From the NCBI RefSeq assembly GCF_000559025.1, contig NZ_JAAN01000010.1, positions 146,576 to 210,575 of the forward strand: 64,000 bases of DNA. The letters run 5' to 3'. This stretch comes from Luteimonas huabeiensis HB2 (lineage in GTDB: Bacteria; Pseudomonadota; Gammaproteobacteria; Xanthomonadales; Xanthomonadaceae). This document shows, one piece after another, positions 43,247-52,265 of this stretch (its first letter is position 1; every line of letters begins with the position of its first letter). The notes below the pieces were generated by a model. That model had not been told where the DNA came from and made no database searches. It was given only the letters and a program-made list of their open reading frames with translations. Made by a program: the position numbers and the translations under genes.

Positions 43247-46200
43247 CAGCGTGCGGGCGCCTGCGCGTCGGCGGCCGCCGCGCGGGCGCGGCGGCGGGTG
43301 AGGCGGTCGAAGAACAGGTAGATCACCGGCGTGGTGAACAGGGTCAGCACCTGGCTCACCAGCAGGCCGCCGACCATCACCAGGCCCAGCGGCTGGCGCA
43401 GCTCGGCGCCCGAGCCGCTGGCCAGCATCATCGGGATCGCCGCGAACAGCGCCGCCAGCGTGGTCATCAGGATCGGCCGGAAGCGCAGCAGCGCGGCGCG
43501 GTGGATCGCATCGCGCGGGGCCATGCCGCGCTCGCGCTCGGCCTCCAGGGCGAAGTCCACCATCATGATGCCGTTCTTCTTGACCAGCCCGATCAGCAGG
43601 ATGATGCCGATCACCGCGATCAGGTCCAGGCTGCGCCCGGCCAGCAGCAGCGCGGCCAGCGCGCCGACGGTGGCCGAGGGCAGGGTGGACAGGATCGTGA
43701 CCGGGTGGATGAAGCTCTCGTAGAGCACGCCGAGCACGATGTACATCACCAGCACCGCGGCCAGGATCAGCCACAGCGTGCTGGAGAGCGAGTTGCGGAA
43801 TGCCTGCGCCGCGCCCTGCAGGCGCAGCTCGATCGCCGCGGGCAGGCCCACCGCGGCGCGCGCGGCCTCGATCTGCGCGACCGCCTCGCCCAGCGAGGCG
43901 CCGGGCGCGAGGTTGAACGACACCGTCGCCGCCGGGAACTGGCCGATGTGGCTGACCAGCAGGGGCGCGGTGCGCGTCTCGACCCGGGCGATGCCCGACA
44001 GCGGCGTCTGCCGGCCGTCGGCGGTGGCGACGTGGATGCGCCCGATCGCCTCCGGGCCTTCCTGGAAGCGGGTGCCGGCCTCCAGCACCACCCGGTACTG
44101 GTTGGCGTGGGTGAAGATGGTCGAGACCTGGCGCTGGCCGAAGGCGTCGTACAGCGCGTCGGCGATCGCCGAGACCGGGATCCCCAGCCGCGCGGCGGCG
44201 TCGCGGTCGATGTCGATCCAGGCCTGCAGGCCGCGATCCTGCTGGTCGCCGGCGACGTCGGCCAGCGCGCCCGTGCCGCGCAGGTGCTCGATCATCCGCG
44301 GCGTCCACTCGGCCAGCGCGGCGGCGTCGGGGCCGGTCAGCGCGAGCTGGTACTGGCCGCGGCTGACCCGGTCCTCGATCGACAGCTCCTGCACCGGCTG
44401 CAGGTACAGCGCCACGCCCTCCACCTGCGCGGCGCGCCGCTGCAGGCGGGCGATGATCGCCGGCGCGCCGGCCTCGCGCTCGGCGTGCGGGGCGAGTTCG
44501 ATCAGGAAGCGGCCGGTGTTGAGGGTGGCGTTGCTGCCGTCCACGCCGATGAACGACGACAGCGAGACCACGTCCGGGTCCTCCAGGATCGCCGCGGCCA
44601 GCGCCTGCTGGCGCCGCGCCATCGCATCGAACGAGACCGTGGCCGGCGCCTCGCTGATGCCCTGGATCAGGCCGGCGTCCTGCGAAGGGAAGAAACCCTT
44701 GGGCACCGCGAGGTACAGCAGCGCGGTCAGCGCCAGCGTGGCCACGGTGACCCCCAGCATCAGCGGCTGCCGCGCCAGCGTCCAGCGCAGCGCGCGGTCG
44801 TAGCCGGCGACCACGCGGTCGAAGATGTCGCCCTCGGCGCCGGCCGCGTGCGTCGCGCGGGCGTCTTCGGCGGCGCCCGGCTCCGCGATGGCATGGCCGC
44901 GCCCGGCCTTGAGGAAGCGCGCGCACAGCATCGGCGTGAGCGTCAGCGAGACCACCAGCGAGATGCCGATGGCCACCGCCAGGGTGATGGCGAACTCGTG
45001 GAACAGCCGGCCGACCACGTCGCCCATGAACAGCAGCGGGATCAGCACCGCGATCAGCGACACCGTCAGCGAGATCAGGGTGAAGCCGATCTGCCGGGCG
45101 CCGTCGAGCGCGGCCTGCAGCCGCGACTTGCCCGCCTCCAGGTGGCGGGCGACGTTCTCCAGCATCACGATCGCGTCGTCGACCACGAAGCCGGTGGCGA
45201 TGGTCAGCGCCATCAGCGTGAGGTTGTTGAGCGAGAACCCGGCCAGCAGCATGAAGCCGAAGGTCGCCACCAGCGACAGCGGCACCGCCAGGCTGGGAAT
45301 GATCGTGGCCGGGATCGTGCGCAGGAACACGAACGTCACCAGCACCACCAGCACGATCGCCAGCACCAGCTCGTGCTGCACGCCGCGGATCGAGGCGCGG
45401 ATCGACTCGGTGCGGTCGCTGAGCACCGCCACCTGGACCGCCTCGGGCAGGGTCGCGCGCAGCTGCGGCAGCAGCGCGTGGACGGCGTCCACGACCTCGA
45501 TGACGTTGGCGCCGGGCTGGCGCTGGATGTTGACCAGGATCGCCGGCACCTCGCCCGACCAGGCCGCCAGGTGGCGGTTCTCCGGGCCCTGCGCCACCTC
45601 GGCCACGTCGCCCAGCCGCAGCGGCGCGCCGTCGCGCCAGGCCACGATCAGCGCGCGGTACTCCTCGGCCGAGCGCATCTGGTCGTTGGCGTCGAGCATG
45701 ATCGCCCGGGTCGGCCCGTCGAAGCTGCCCTTGGGCATGTTGACGTTGGCCGCGGCGATCGCCGCGCGGATGTCGGCCATGCCGATGCCGGCGGCCGCCA
45801 GCGCGTTCGGGTTGGCCTCGATGCGCACCGCCGGGCGCTGGCCGCCGGCCAGGCTCACCAGGCCCACCCCGGGCAGCTGCGACAGGCGCTGGGCCATGCG
45901 CGTGTCCACCAGGTCGTAGACCTCGGGCAGGGCCATCGTGGCCGAGGTCACCGCGAGCGTCAGGATCGGGGTGTCGGCCGGGTTGACCTTGCGGTAGACC
46001 GGCGGCATCGGCAGGTCGTCGGGCAGGAAGCTGTCGGCGGCGTTGATCGCCGCCTGCACTTCCTGCTCGGCCACGCCCAGGTCCACGTCGAGCGAGAACT
46101 GCAGGGTAATGACCGAGGCGCCGCCGGAACTGCTCGACGCCATCTGGTTGAGCCCCGGGATCTGCCCGAGCCGGCGCTCCAGCGGCGCGGTCACCGCGCT

Positions 46201-46380
46201 GGTGGTCACCGTCGGGCTGGCGCCCGGGTAGAAGGTCAGCACCTGGATGATCGGGTAGTCCACCTGCGGCAGCGCCGCCACCGGCAGCAGGCGGTAGGCG
46301 AACAGGCCCGACAGCAGCAGCGCCAGCATCAGCAGCGTGGTCGCCACCGGGCGCAGGATGAAGGGGCGCGAGAGGTTCAT
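43246..46380 (-). CDS. RND multidrug efflux permease, MdtB-like
   Basis: 1044 residues from the ATG at 46380 ([18 protein letters not shown]); an upstream in-frame ATG at 46419 would overlap the adaptor gene. Same architecture as the following permease: [20 protein letters not shown] in helix 4, [18 protein letters not shown] in helix 10, and porter-domain loops between helices 1-2 and 7-8. Its stop shares one base with the next start. With the adaptor upstream, it should export bile-salt-like or other amphiphilic compounds; actual substrates are unknown. Confidence 0.93.
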   Translation of the reverse strand: MNLSRPFILRPVATTLLMLALLLSGLFAYRLLPVAALPQVDYPIIQVLTFYPGASPTVTTSAVTAPLERRLGQIPGLNQMASSSSGGASVITLQFSLDVDLGVAEQEVQAAINAADSFLPDDLPMPPVYRKVNPADTPILTLAVTSATMALPEVYDLVDTRMAQRLSQLPGVGLVSLAGGQRPAVRIEANPNALAAAGIGMADIRAAIAAANVNMPKGSFDGPTRAIMLDANDQMRSAEEYRALIVAWRDGAPLRLGDVAEVAQGPENRHLAAWSGEVPAILVNIQRQPGANVIEVVDAVHALLPQLRATLPEAVQVAVLSDRTESIRASIRGVQHELVLAIVLVVLVTFVFLRTIPATIIPSLAVPLSLVATFGFMLLAGFSLNNLTLMALTIATGFVVDDAIVMLENVARHLEAGKSRLQAALDGARQIGFTLISLTVSLIAVLIPLLFMGDVVGRLFHEFAITLAVAIGISLVVSLTLTPMLCARFLKAGRGHAIAEPGAAEDARATHAAGAEGDIFDRVVAGYDRALRWTLARQPLMLGVTVATLALTALLYLAVPKGFFPSQDAGLIQGISEAPATVSFDAMARRQQALAAAILEDPDVVSLSSFIGVDGSNATLNTGRFLIELAPHAEREAGAPAIIARLQRRAAQVEGVALYLQPVQELSIEDRVSRGQYQLALTGPDAAALAEWTPRMIEHLRGTGALADVAGDQQDRGLQAWIDIDRDAAARLGIPVSAIADALYDAFGQRQVSTIFTHANQYRVVLEAGTRFQEGPEAIGRIHVATADGRQTPLSGIARVETRTAPLLVSHIGQFPAATVSFNLAPGASLGEAVAQIEAARAAVGLPAAIELRLQGAAQAFRNSLSSTLWLILAAVLVMYIVLGVLYESFIHPVTILSTLPSATVGALAALLLAGRSLDLIAVIGIILLIGLVKKNGIMMVDFALEAERERGMAPRDAIHRAALLRFRPILMTTLAALFAAIPMMLASGSGAELRQPLGLVMVGGLLVSQVLTLFTTPVIYLFFDRLTRRRARAAAADAQAPAR

Positions 46381-46393
46381 GCGGCAGGACCGC

Positions 46394-47581
46394 TCATGGC
46401 GCCGGCGCGTCGTCGGCATCCGCCGGCGCGTCGGTCTGCACCACCTCCACCTTCGCGCCCTCGCGCAGGCGGTCCAGGCCCTCCAGCACCACGCGCTCGC
46501 CCGGCTGCAGGCCCTCCAGCACCGCCACCCGGCCGCCGCTGGAGGCGCCCAGCCGCACCGGCCGCACGCGCGCGGTGTCGTCGTCGTCGATCGCGTACAC
46601 GTAGGTGCCCTGGCTGCCGAACTGCACCGCCGCGTCGGGGATGGTCAGCGCCTCGTCGTCGGCCAGCTGCAGGCGCACGTTGACCGACTGGTTCGGAAAC
46701 AGCGTGTCGTCCTCGTTGGCGAACAGCGCGCGCAGGCGCAGGGTGCCGGTGGCGGTGTCGATGCGGTTGTCGATGCTGGCCAGGGTGCCGGTGGCCAGCC
46801 GCCGGCGCTCCTCGCGGTCCCACGCTTCCACCGGCAGTTGCCGATCGCGCCGTACCGCCGCGGTCAGCTCCGGCAGCGCGGTCTCCGGGATCGAGAACAG
46901 CACGCTGATCGGCCGCGTCTGCGCGATGCTGACCAGGCCCTCGGCGTCGCTGCTGCGGACCAGGTTGCCCACGTCCACCGTGCGCAGGCCGACGCGGCCG
47001 GCCACCGGCGCGACGATGCGGGTATAGCGCAGCTGCAGCCGCGCCTCGTCGACCGCGGCCTGGTCGATCTCGCGCCGGGCCTCGAACTGGCGCACCTGCG
47101 CCTCCAGGTTGGCCACGTCCTGCGCGGACACGTAGGCGTCGCGCGCCAGGTCGCGGAAGCGCTGCAGCTGGATGCGGGCGTTCTCCAGCTCGGCGAGGTG
47201 CTGCTTCTGCTGGCCCTCGGCCTGGGCCAGCCGGATCCGGAACGGCGCCGGGTCGATCTCGGCCAGCAGGTCGCCGGCCTCCACCGCCTGCCCTTCCTCG
47301 AACGCGATCCGCAGCAGCTCGCCGTCCACCCGCGAGCGCACCGTCACCGACTGCAGCGGCGTCGCCGTGCCCAGCGCCTTGAGCTGCACCGCCAGCGGCT
47401 CGCGCACCGCCGGCGCCACGCGCACCGGCGTGGGCGGGCGCTCGCCGCCGGGGCCGAAGCCGGGGCCGCCCGGCCCGGCCGCGGGCGTCTCGCCGTCGCC
47501 GCTGCAGCCGCGCCAGAGCAGGACGCCGGCCACCACGACGGCGGCGACGATCAGGAGGGGCTTGGTCTTGGAGGCGGTCAT
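46394..47581 (-). CDS. RND periplasmic adaptor, MdtA-like
   Basis: 395 residues from the ATG at 47581; a longer frame adds Arg/Pro-rich sequence before it. N-terminal membrane anchor (about 8-26; a cysteine in [10 protein letters not shown] makes a lipid anchor possible). Then lipoyl half-motifs ([32 protein letters not shown] and [13 protein letters not shown]), an alpha-hairpin (about 120-185) and a beta-barrel/MP domain ([14 protein letters not shown]). First gene of the efflux operon; divergent from the murG-like gene. The C-terminus is acidic (ADADDAPAP). Confidence 0.93.
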   Translation of the reverse strand: MTASKTKPLLIVAAVVVAGVLLWRGCSGDGETPAAGPGGPGFGPGGERPPTPVRVAPAVREPLAVQLKALGTATPLQSVTVRSRVDGELLRIAFEEGQAVEAGDLLAEIDPAPFRIRLAQAEGQQKQHLAELENARIQLQRFRDLARDAYVSAQDVANLEAQVRQFEARREIDQAAVDEARLQLRYTRIVAPVAGRVGLRTVDVGNLVRSSDAEGLVSIAQTRPISVLFSIPETALPELTAAVRRDRQLPVEAWDREERRRLATGTLASIDNRIDTATGTLRLRALFANEDDTLFPNQSVNVRLQLADDEALTIPDAAVQFGSQGTYVYAIDDDDTARVRPVRLGASSGGRVAVLEGLQPGERVVLEGLDRLREGAKVEVVQTDAPADADDAPAP

Positions 47582-47826
47582 CGGCAGATCCGTCGGCGCG
47601 CGGCCCGTGGCGCCGGCCGCGGGAGCGCGGCCGGGGCGGGCGGGGCCGCGTCGGTACTGGGGGGCGGAGCGGGGCGCGCGCAACGCGCGCGGGCGACATG
47701 GTACAGGCCGCACGCGGGCGCCACCGGCGCCAGAAGTCATGCCCGCCGCCGGTCTCCGGCCGCGCCCGCGGCGACCGTTGCGGCGCGGGCGCTATAGTCG
47801 CCTGCCCGCCGCACGGACCGATCGCG

Positions 47827-48921
47827 TTGACCCACCTGATTGCCCTCGCCGCCGGCGGCACCGGCGGCCACCTGTTCCCGGCCGAGGCGCTGGCGCGCGA
47901 GCTGGTCGCGCGCGGCCACGGCGCGGTGATCTACACCGACGCGCGCGGCGCGGCCTACGCCCACGCGCTCGACGGCCTGCCGCACGTGGTGCTGCCCGCG
48001 CGCAGCCTGGCCGGCGGACTGGCCGGCAAGGCCGCCGCCGCCGGCACCATCCTGCGCGCGGCCTGGCGCGCGCGCGGCGACCTGCGCCGCCGCGGCGCCG
48101 CGGCGCTAGTCGGCTTCGGCGGCTATCCCAGCTTCGCCCCGGCGCTGGCCGCCAAGGCCTGCGGCCTGCCGCTGCTGCTGCACGAGCAGGGCGCGCGGCT
48201 GAGCCTGGCCAACCGCCAGCTGCTGCGCTTCGCCGACGCGGTGGCGGTTTCGTTCCCGGACACCGCCGGCCTGGACGGCGCGGCCGCGCGGGTGGTCGAG
48301 ACCGGCAACCCGGTCCGCCGCGCCATCCTCGAGGCGCGCGCGCCGTATCCCGCGCTCGACGCGCAGACCCCGCTGCACCTGCTGGTGGTGGGCGGCAGCC
48401 AGAGCGCGGCGGTGTTCGGCCGCGTGCTGCCGCCGGCGCTGCTGGCGCTGCCGCAGCCGCTGCGGCGCCGGCTGCGGGTCGGGCTGCAATACCGCGGCGA
48501 GGACGCCGCCGAGTGCCAGGCGCGGCTGCGCGAGGCCGGCATCGACGCCGAGGTGCGGCCGTTCTTCGAGGACATGGGCGCGCGCCTGCGCGCGGCGCAC
48601 CTGGTCGTGACCCGCGCCGGCGCGACCACCATCGCCGACCTGCTGGCGGTCGGGCGGCCGGCGATCCTGGTGCCGATCCCGCAGGGCGGCTCGCGCGACG
48701 AGCAGCGCCGCAACGCCGAGACCCTGGCCGCCGCCGGCGCCGGCTGGTGCCTGCCGGAGCCGGAGCTGGACGCGCCCGCGCTCGCCGCGCGGCTCGAGGC
48801 GCTGTTCGCCGATCCCGGGGCGTTGCCGCGCGCGGCCGCGGCCGCCGCCGCGCTGGGCCGCCCGCAGGCGGCCGCGCTGCTGGCCGACGCGGTGGAGCGG
48901 CTGCTGCCGCGCGCCGGCTGA
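47827..48921 (+). CDS. MurG-type N-acetylglucosaminyltransferase, stand-alone
   Basis: 364 residues from TTG at 47827. GT-B glycosyltransferase that in the canonical role adds GlcNAc to lipid I at the inner membrane. Motifs: AAGGTGGHLFPAEALA, GFGGYPSFAPALAA, LLLHEQGARLSLANR, GGSQSAAVFG (normally GGSQGA) and VTRAGATTIADL. The gene is outside any cell-division cluster. Several segments (SFP after the HEQ motif, PFFEDMGARLRAAHLVVTRAG) look more like alphaproteobacterial MurG. It may be a paralogue or the only murG; the window cannot tell. A TATAGT -10-like box lies at 47793-47798. The flavoprotein gene follows about 10 bases later. Confidence 0.82.
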   Translation: MTHLIALAAGGTGGHLFPAEALARELVARGHGAVIYTDARGAAYAHALDGLPHVVLPARSLAGGLAGKAAAAGTILRAAWRARGDLRRRGAAALVGFGGYPSFAPALAAKACGLPLLLHEQGARLSLANRQLLRFADAVAVSFPDTAGLDGAAARVVETGNPVRRAILEARAPYPALDAQTPLHLLVVGGSQSAAVFGRVLPPALLALPQPLRRRLRVGLQYRGEDAAECQARLREAGIDAEVRPFFEDMGARLRAAHLVVTRAGATTIADLLAVGRPAILVPIPQGGSRDEQRRNAETLAAAGAGWCLPEPELDAPALAARLEALFADPGALPRAAAAAAALGRPQAAALLADAVERLLPRAG

Positions 48922-48931
48922 GCGCGGCCGG

Positions 48932-50629
48932 TTGACGGCGGGCGCGCGCCGCGGAACCCTGCGCGGCGACGGCCCGCCCCGCAGGCCGCGGGGAGGGAGC
49001 GCCCTGGCAACGCAAGCGCACGATGTCGTCATCGTCGGCGGCGGCCACAACGGCCTGGTCTGCGCGGCCTACCTGGCCGCGGCCGGGCTGGACGTGCGCG
49101 TGCTGGAGCGCCGCGCCATCGTCGGCGGCGCCGCGGTCACCGAGGAATTCCATCCCGGCTTCCGCAACTCCACCTGCAGCTACACCGTCGGCCTGCTCGA
49201 TCCGGCGGTGATCCGCGACCTGCGCCTGGCCGAGCACGGCCTGCGCGTGGTGCAGCGCCCGTTCGCCAATTTCCTGCCGCTGCCCGACGGCGACGCGTTC
49301 CGGCTCGGCGGCGCGCACACCGCGGCCGAGCTCGCGCGGCGCTCGCCGCGCGACCTCGAGCGCCTGCCCGCCTACGCCGCCATGCTCGCGCGCGCGGTCG
49401 CGGTGCTGCGGCGGCTGATGCACCGCACCCCGCCCAACCCGGGCGAGGCGATGACGCTGTCCGACTGGCTCGCCTCCTGGGAGGTGGCGCGCGCGCTGCG
49501 CGGGCTGGACCTGGCGGCGCGGCGCGATCTGCTCGAATTGCTCACCCGTTCCGCCGGCGACCTGCTCGACGCCTGGTTCGAGTGCGAACCGCTGAAGGCC
49601 GCGCTCGGCTGGGATGCCATCGTCGGCAACTTCGCCAGCCCCTACGCGGCGGGCTCGGCCTACGTGCTGCTGCACCACGTCTTCGGCGAGGTCGACGGCA
49701 AGCCCGGCGCCTGGGGGCACGCCATCGGCGGCATGGGCGCGATCACCCAGGCGATGGCGCGCGAGTGCCAGGCGCGCGGCGTGCGCATCGACATCCGCGC
49801 CGAGGTCGCGCAACTGCGCGTGGATGGCGGCCGCGTACGCGGCGCGGTCCTGGCCGACGGCCGCGAGGTGCTCGCCCGGCGCGCGGTGATCGCCAACGTC
49901 AACCCGAAGCTGCTCTACCAGCGATTGCTGCCGCGCGATGCGCTCGACGACGACACCGCGCGGCGCATCGACGCCTACCGCTGCGGCTCCGGCACCTTCC
50001 GCATGAACGTGGCGCTGTCGGAACTGCCGGATTTCGCCTGCGCGCCCGGCACGCGCCTGCAGCCGCACCACCAGAGCGGGATCCTGATCGGCCCTTCGCT
50101 GGCCTACTTCGAGCGCGCCTGGTTCGATGCGCGCTCCAAGGCGCACAACCCCGGCTGGGCGCGCGAGCCGGTGGTGGAGCTGGTGATCGCTTCTGCCCTC
50201 GACGACGGCCTGGCGCCGCCCGGCGCGCACGTGGCCAGCCTGTTCTGCCAGCACGTGCATCCGCAGGTGGCCGGCGGCTGGGACGCGCACCGCGAGACCG
50301 TCGCGCAGCTGATGATCGACACCGTCGACCGCGTGGCGCCGAACTTCCGCCGCAGCGTGATCGCGCATTCGGCGCTGTCGCCGCTGGACCTGGAGCGCGA
50401 GTTCGGCCTGGTCGGCGGCGACATCTTCCACGGCGCCCTTGGCCTGGACCAGTTGTTCAGCGCCCGGCCGCTGCTGGGGCAGGCCGATTACCGCGGTGCC
50501 ATCGCCGGGCTGTACCTGTGCGGATCGGGCACCCACCCCGGCGGCGGCGTGACCGGCATCCCGGGCCGCAACGCCGCGCGCGAAGTCCTGCGCGACCTGC
50601 GCAGGCGGCCGCGACCGTCGCCGCCATGA
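48932..50629 (+). CDS. FAD-dependent oxidoreductase, phytoene desaturase/PYROXD2-like
   Basis: 565 residues if it starts at TTG 48932; the conserved part begins at about residue 30, so a later non-ATG start is possible. Rossmann FAD motif VVIVGGGHNGLVCAAYLAAAGLDVRVLERR, GGAAVTEEFHPGFRNSTCSYTVGLL, the mid-domain GAWGHAIGGMGAITQAM and the C-terminal LYLCGSGTHPGGGVTGIPGRNAA flavin-binding motif. The closest family is the carotenoid-desaturase-like PYROXD2 group, whose substrate is generally unknown. No carotenoid genes are nearby. It starts 10 bases after the murG-like stop, so the two are probably co-transcribed. Confidence 0.87.
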   Translation: MTAGARRGTLRGDGPPRRPRGGSALATQAHDVVIVGGGHNGLVCAAYLAAAGLDVRVLERRAIVGGAAVTEEFHPGFRNSTCSYTVGLLDPAVIRDLRLAEHGLRVVQRPFANFLPLPDGDAFRLGGAHTAAELARRSPRDLERLPAYAAMLARAVAVLRRLMHRTPPNPGEAMTLSDWLASWEVARALRGLDLAARRDLLELLTRSAGDLLDAWFECEPLKAALGWDAIVGNFASPYAAGSAYVLLHHVFGEVDGKPGAWGHAIGGMGAITQAMARECQARGVRIDIRAEVAQLRVDGGRVRGAVLADGREVLARRAVIANVNPKLLYQRLLPRDALDDDTARRIDAYRCGSGTFRMNVALSELPDFACAPGTRLQPHHQSGILIGPSLAYFERAWFDARSKAHNPGWAREPVVELVIASALDDGLAPPGAHVASLFCQHVHPQVAGGWDAHRETVAQLMIDTVDRVAPNFRRSVIAHSALSPLDLEREFGLVGGDIFHGALGLDQLFSARPLLGQADYRGAIAGLYLCGSGTHPGGGVTGIPGRNAAREVLRDLRRRPRPSPP

Positions 50630-50720
50630 GCGGTTTCGCGCATTCGCACGCGGCTGGCACCCATCGGCGGCGCCGCGCGCCACGCGTCCATCGCCGGGCA
50701 CGAACGGCGCGATGGCAGCG

Positions 50721-50759
50721 GGTAATCGGTTACAACCGCATCGTGGCGCCAACCATACG
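50721..50759 (+). promoter_or_regulatory. LacI-type operator overlapping a candidate promoter
   Basis: GGTAATCGGTTACA (50721-50734) fits the LacI-family operator pattern TGTAANCGNTTACA at all but the first base and is a near palindrome centred on CG. TTACAA (50730-50735), 18 bases and CATACG (50754-50759) could form a promoter whose -35 lies in the operator. No gene starts downstream within 400 bases. Confidence 0.5.
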
Positions 50760-50765
50760 CAGGTG

Positions 50766-50911
50766 TCTGTTTTCATTGCTTTTTGTACCCGCGGGTTTCG
50801 TTTTGCACTGCAGCGTGCATCGCCGCTGACACTTCGTTCACGATGGCTCCGCACCCGACGTGGGGGAGGGAGCAGAAGCCCGCAACCGGATTCCGGTCGC
50901 GGGCTTTTTTT
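50766..50911 (+). ncRNA. candidate small RNA, about 146 nt
   Basis: Predicted transcript from the promoter above to the terminator at 50878-50911. It begins with a T-rich, GC-poor tract (about 50770-50805) that stands out from the surroundings and includes small inverted repeats (ACCCGCGGGT; TGCAC/GTGCA). No open frame with a ribosome-binding site ends before the terminator. It might instead be the trailing end of the flavoprotein transcript or the scar of a lost gene. Confidence 0.35.
50878..50911 (+). terminator. strong intrinsic terminator with T7 tract
   Basis: GCCCGCAACCGG (50878-50889), loop ATT, CCGGTCGCGGGC (50893-50904) with one A-C mismatch, followed by seven T (50905-50911). The only textbook rho-independent terminator I found in the window. 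It lies 250 bases after the flavoprotein stop. Confidence 0.88.
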
Positions 50912-51214
50912 GCTTTCGCTTCCGATCGCGGGACGCCGCAGCCGGCTTTCCGCCGGTCGGCGCGTGCCGCCGCTGCGCGACGTCCTGTTCGCTCCCGGTC
51001 GAGGCCGCCTGCCTAGACCCGGCGCGCGCCTTCGGGCCGAGCGTCATGACGGCAAGGTGTCGGCGACTGCCCGACGGCACGCGCCTGCGCGCGGGACCGG
51101 GAGCCGGCAACGCGGACGGATCGAGCGACGATCGGAGGCGGGGCGTTCGATGCCGTCCGGATCATCCGGCCTGAAATATGATTGCGCGACGATCAACGAT
51201 GCAGCGAGGGCGCC

Positions 51215-52174
51215 GTGGCCCGTCCCGATCTCAACCTGCTCCTGGCCCTGGACGCCCTGCTGGAGGAAGGCAGCGTCGTCGGCGCCGCCAGACGGATGCA
51301 CCTGAGTCCTCCGGCGATGAGCCGTACGCTGGGCCGCATCCGGGAGGCGCTGGGGGATCCGGTCTTCGTCCAGGTCGGTCGCAGGCTCGTGCCCACGCCC
51401 AGGGCGCTGGCGTTGCGAGAGCGCGTGCACCTGGCGGTCGAGCAAGCCGCGCGGGTGTTCGAATCCGGCGCCGAGATCGACCTCAAATCGCTGGAGCGGC
51501 GTTTCAACGTTCGCGCGACCGACGAGTTCGTGAGCATCCACCTGGGCCATCTGCTGGGTGCGATGGCCACCGAGATGCCGCGCGCGATGCTGCGCTTCTC
51601 GCCGGAGGAAGACGACGTCGACGAGGAGGCGTTGCGCAGCGGGCGCATCGATCTGTTCATCAGCGCCTCGCGCAAGCTGGGGCCCGAGATCCGCGTGCAG
51701 TCGCTTTTCACCACGACGTTCGTGGGGGTCGCCCGGGCGCGTCATCCGATCTTCGAGGACGAGATCACGCCTGAACGCCTCGTCCGCTGGGAGCACATCA
51801 GCGTGTCGCGGCGGGGGAAGGCGGTCGGGCCGGTGGATGCGGCACTGGAAGCGCAAGGGCTGCGCCGGCATGTCGCCCTGGTCGTGCCCAGCCCCTATAC
51901 GGCGCTGTTCGCGCTGCAGGATTCGGACCTGCTGCTGCCGCTGCCCAGGCATCTGGCCCGCAGCGCGCTCGCCGCGGGCCTCGGCATCCGCCTGTTCGAA
52001 CTGCCGACGCCACTGGAGACCGTGCTGCTGACGCAGGCCTGGCACCCTCGCCTGGACGAGGATCCGGCCCATCGCTGGTTGCGCGACACCATCCATGCCC
52101 TCTGCAGCCAGGACGAGGCGCCGGTGCCGGGCGGGCGCAGGGCCGAGCGGCCGCGCGCGGGACGAGTGCGTTGA
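51215..52174 (+). CDS. LysR-family regulator, NodD-like subgroup
   Basis: 319 residues from GTG at 51215, chosen because GCGAGGG lies just upstream and the protein then begins MARPDLNLLLALDALLEEGSV, the usual start of this subgroup; TTG at 51182 would add 11 residues. Helix-turn-helix at about 17-60 (GAARRMHLSPPAMSRTLGRIREALGDPVFVQ), effector domain from about 90. It precedes the efflux operon on the same strand by 91 bases and probably controls it, as AaeR controls aaeXAB. The 300 bases before it, after the terminator, hold no gene I can support. Confidence 0.9.
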   Translation: MARPDLNLLLALDALLEEGSVVGAARRMHLSPPAMSRTLGRIREALGDPVFVQVGRRLVPTPRALALRERVHLAVEQAARVFESGAEIDLKSLERRFNVRATDEFVSIHLGHLLGAMATEMPRAMLRFSPEEDDVDEEALRSGRIDLFISASRKLGPEIRVQSLFTTTFVGVARARHPIFEDEITPERLVRWEHISVSRRGKAVGPVDAALEAQGLRRHVALVVPSPYTALFALQDSDLLLPLPRHLARSALAAGLGIRLFELPTPLETVLLTQAWHPRLDEDPAHRWLRDTIHALCSQDEAPVPGGRRAERPRAGRVR

Positions 52175-52265
52175 GCGCATCCTTCGAGCTGCAATAAATT
52201 CACTTTTCGGAACGATCGGCCCTTCCTACAGTGATGCGATTCATCGCTGCGGAAGGGGTCTCTCG

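Noticed and set aside
43237..46683. 1148-codon plus-strand open frame opposite the RND permeases
   Set aside because: His/Gln/Arg-rich shadow frame of the minus-strand permease genes, which have intact RND motifs.
50767..50829. Possible 20-residue hydrophobic leader peptide (LFSLLFVPAGFVLHCSVHRR) in the candidate sRNA
   Set aside because: Only CTG or TTG starts are available with no proper ribosome site; a hydrophobic reading is expected by chance in a T-rich stretch.
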